Assembly: GCF_021026345.1 (NCBI RefSeq)
Contig: NZ_JAJNCZ010000001.1
Span: 434,001 to 498,000, forward strand
DNA: 64,000 bases
Origin: Rhizobium sp. GN54
GTDB taxonomy: Bacteria > Pseudomonadota > Alphaproteobacteria > Rhizobiales > Rhizobiaceae
Direction: 5' to 3'
Below the pieces are notes generated by a model, which was given only the letters and a program-made list of their open reading frames with translations, did no database searches and had not been told where the DNA came from. The translations under genes and the position numbers were made by a program. Shown one piece after another: positions 61,913 through 64,000 of this stretch. Position 1 is the first letter of the stretch. Each line of letters begins with the position of its first letter.

Positions 61913-62087
61913 GCACGAAGACGGCGGAAGGCGCGCCCGCGCAGGGTCCGGTCGCTCTTTTCGGCCTTCCGGCGCTGCTCCGGGGCGGCGCCTGTTTCTT
62001 CCTGGAGATCGCCGTCGCCGAAATGCCGCCGGTGACGGCGACCGCCGCGCCGGGACGCGCCCGCTAGCCCCGAAATCAACCCTGAAA

Positions 62088-63254
62088 TCAGGTCTGCCGC
62101 CGTCCCGAAAGGGCAAAGTATCCCGTGAAGACGGCAAGGGCCGCTCCCACCATCAGCGGGCCGGCATCGAGCCCGACCACGCCCATCACCAGCCCGGTGA
62201 GGCTGGAGCCGGCGCCGCTGCCGACCGCGTAGGTCAAGGCGTAGGCCGCACTTCCCGCCACCAGCATGCTGCCGCGGAAGCGCTCGCCGAGCATGGTCAG
62301 CGCGCAGGTATAGAGCGAGAAGCTGGCCGCCCCGATCAGGCCGAAGGCGACGAGGATCAGCGCCGGCCGGTCGAGGAAGGGGAGCGCGACATAGCCGGCC
62401 GCCGCGACCGCCGCCGTCCCGACCGCGACCGCGTGCCGGGAGAGCCGGTCCAGCGCATAGCCGATGAAGGGCTGCGCCAGCGCCGTCGGCAGCGCCAGCA
62501 CGGTGACGCTCAGCGCCGCGAAGGCTTCCGAGTGCCCGCTCTTGACGAAATAGACCGGCATCGCCGAGATCGCCGCGATGTCGGCAAAGCCGAAGGCGAA
62601 CACCATCAGCACCAGCATCGGCGCATGGCGGAAGAAGGAAAACACGTCCTTCGTCGACGACGGTTCCGGCACGGTGCGGGTCTGGACCATCAAAAGCCCG
62701 GTGGCGAACGCGACGAGCGCGAGATAGACCGCTGTCAGCGCGAAGCCGAAGCCGCCGGCGGTGCCGAACAGCGGGATCGCCAGCGGCCCGGCGGCAAAGC
62801 CGGCGCAGACGGCCGCACCATAGATCCCCGAGACGCGCCCGCGCAGCCGGTCGGGGCAGGCGACGTTCAGCCAGGCCTCGCTCAGCATGAAGATCAGGCT
62901 GGCGCAGAAGCCGAGCACGAAGCGGGCGAGAAACCACACCGGCATCGACGAGAAGGCGGCGAAGGTGGCGAGGCAGACCGAGCAGCCGACGAGGCCCGCG
63001 ACGATCAGGTGCTGGGCACGGAAGCGCTGCGTCAGCCGCCCGATCATCAGCGTCGCCGCGGCGAGCCCGAGCGCGAAGCCGAAGGCGTTGACGCCGATCA
63101 GCGTCGGCGACACACCGCGCGCCTCCAGCACCAGCGAGATCAGCGGATAGGTGACGCCCTGCGCCACCGAAAAGGCGGTGACGCCGAGCACGACGGCGGC
63201 AATCGCCGGCCAGTCCGGCATCGCCTGTGCCGAAAGGTTCTCGTTGGTCTGCAT
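62088..63254 (-). CDS. MFS transporter
   Basis: A 388-residue protein with about 12 hydrophobic segments. The motif A-loop between segments 2 and 3 is I-G-R-L-T-Q-R-F-R-A, and the later loop between 8 and 9 is D-R-L-S-R-H. Resembles YcaD-type transporters. Substrate unknown. ATG 63254 follows CCCGGGGAA. Confidence 0.87.
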   Translation of the reverse strand: MQTNENLSAQAMPDWPAIAAVVLGVTAFSVAQGVTYPLISLVLEARGVSPTLIGVNAFGFALGLAAATLMIGRLTQRFRAQHLIVAGLVGCSVCLATFAAFSSMPVWFLARFVLGFCASLIFMLSEAWLNVACPDRLRGRVSGIYGAAVCAGFAAGPLAIPLFGTAGGFGFALTAVYLALVAFATGLLMVQTRTVPEPSSTKDVFSFFRHAPMLVLMVFAFGFADIAAISAMPVYFVKSGHSEAFAALSVTVLALPTALAQPFIGYALDRLSRHAVAVGTAAVAAAGYVALPFLDRPALILVAFGLIGAASFSLYTCALTMLGERFRGSMLVAGSAAYALTYAVGSGAGSSLTGLVMGVVGLDAGPLMVGAALAVFTGYFALSGRRQT

Positions 63255-63334
63255 GGAAATGTTCCCCGGGCGGCACCGTGACGGCCCGCAACCGTCATAG
63301 CCGAGGCCGCGACGGAAGGAAATGGGGCGCAGGA

Positions 63335-63815
63335 ACCTCCCGTCTTCTCCCCGCCGGGGAGAAGGTGGCGCGGAGCGCCGGATGAGGGGAGCGGCACCCG
63401 CTGAGTTCGCGGCAGCCCCCTCATCGCCTCGCTATGCTCGGCACTTCTCCCCGGCGGGGAGAAGAGGGAGGGCGTGGCGGGCGCTCTTCCCCCGGACTGC
63501 GAGGAGAAGGGCCGATAGGCGGATGGGGGGCCGGATCGCCTCGGAAGGCGCACAGGAGGCGGCGTCTCGACAGGGACGTTCGGGAGTGCCGCAAGCTCCC
63601 CTCTTCTCCCCGCCGGGGAGAAGGTGGCGCGAAGCGCCGGATGAGGGGGGCGCCGCAACGTCGACTTGGGCGAATTGTGCGAGGGGCCGCCCCTCGCCCC
63701 AATGCTCTCCCCGCGGGCGGGGAGAGGGGGCGGGAACCGGTGCGGCATATGTCCTTCTCCCCGCTCGCGGGGAGAAGGTGCCGGCAGGCGGATGAGGGGC
63801 AGGCGAGGCCCGGCG
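63335..63815. repeat. Cluster of five palindromic repeats
   Basis: Hairpins built on CTTCTCCCCGCCGGGGAGAA occur at about 63343, 63443, 63602, and the related CTCTCCCCGCGGGCGGGGAG at 63705 and CTTCTCCCCGCTCGCGGGGA at 63753, with GATGAGGGG borders. This is the densest array of the family here. The gap 63255-63853 has no gene. Confidence 0.8.
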
Positions 63816-63853
63816 CAAAGGAAAGCCCGCAGCCCCTCAGCGCCGGCCGGCAC

Positions 63854-64000
63854 CTAGGCCCGGGCCGGATCGGCGCCGGCCTCGACGGAGCCCGCATGGC
63901 TGCGCCGGTCCAGCGCGCCGCTGACGAGCGTGAAGCCGAGGGCGGCGGCGACCAGGATGGCGCCGACCCAGGGTGTGGCGCCGAGGCCGAGCGGGGAGGC
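63854..64000 (-). CDS. 3' end of a membrane transporter-like gene
   Basis: The frame is open from the window edge to TAG 63854-63856, giving 48 residues. One hydrophobic segment (P-W-V-G-A-I-L-V-A-A-A-L-G-F-T-L-V-S-G-A-L) is followed by a D-R-R-S-H-A polar tail. This is the last membrane helix and cytoplasmic tail of a transporter, probably of the MFS DHA1 group, but not certain. Confidence 0.6.
   Translation of the reverse strand, partial: ASPLGLGATPWVGAILVAAALGFTLVSGALDRRSHAGSVEAGADPARA

Noticed and set aside
63300-63850. Several overlapping frames of 60-240 codons in the repeat cluster
   Set aside because: They translate the palindromic repeats and give the same arginine/proline-rich peptides as other repeat copies.

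Overview
The window looks like a chromosomal or large-replicon segment of an alphaproteobacterium of the family Rhizobiaceae (Sinorhizobium/Ensifer, Shinella or Rhizobium-like; genus not resolved). The basis is very GC-rich coding, the betICBA gene order, a Rhizobium etli-type asparaginase, a TIGR03808-type Tat-exported repeat protein, two OhrR/Ohr modules, and many GC-rich palindromic intergenic repeats. No rRNA, tRNA, CRISPR or prophage was seen. One intact-looking insertion sequence (IS481 family) is present.

Layout. 1-0.5 kb: 5' part of a D,D-carboxypeptidase gene. 0.7-8.3 kb: sulfur assimilation, with cysH-cysD-cysN on the minus strand diverging from the sulfate ABC transporter sbp-cysT-cysW-cysA. 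8.4-10 kb: a DUF6152 protein, a membrane protein and a RelE/ParE-type toxin-antitoxin pair. 10-15.7 kb: the choline-O-sulfate/choline to glycine betaine operon betI-betC-betB-betA with a BetI-type operator. 15.7-17.3 kb: an HdeD-like membrane protein, then a fluoride riboswitch controlling crcB and a one-domain EamA protein. 17.4-24.6 kb: an EAL-CBS-GGDEF protein, DUF1344, a quinone oxidoreductase, an MFS pump, a DUF3750-like protein and an asparaginase. 24.8-26.0 kb: the IS481 element, inserted in a palindromic repeat. 26.4-32.4 kb: small metabolic genes (VOC, two GSTs, MmcQ/YjbR), a LysR regulator, a PCu(A)C copper chaperone, and an oxidoreductase/ArsR pair with two matching operators. 32.6-38.8 kb: the TIGR03808 protein, a PAS-GAF-GGDEF-EAL protein, a Tat-exported DUF1254 protein of lower GC and a 35-residue membrane protein. 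39-44.4 kb: a solute-binding protein, a DUF1579/MarR divergent pair, and an MBL exonuclease with an ATP-dependent DNA ligase. 44.6-51 kb: a frameshifted alkylsulfatase, a DUF4242-cyclase fusion, an amidohydrolase, an isoaspartate-methyltransferase-like protein and an L,D-transpeptidase. 51.2-56.2 kb: a histidine kinase/receiver pair and two complete ohr/ohrR modules. 56.2-64 kb: an ABC-F ATPase, DUF1275, a HerA-like ATPase, DUF2267, an MFS transporter and the 3' end of another transporter-like gene.

How it fits together. Sulfate uptake and reduction, choline sulfatase and an alkylsulfatase all lie in one 47-kb stretch, suggesting use of both free sulfate and sulfate esters, with choline sulfate also feeding osmoprotection. 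Stress functions recur: fluoride export, organic hydroperoxide reduction, glutathione transferases and copper delivery. GC-rich palindromic repeats sit in many gaps. One runs into the 3' end of betI and supplies the last ~35 codons; another lies between betB and betA.
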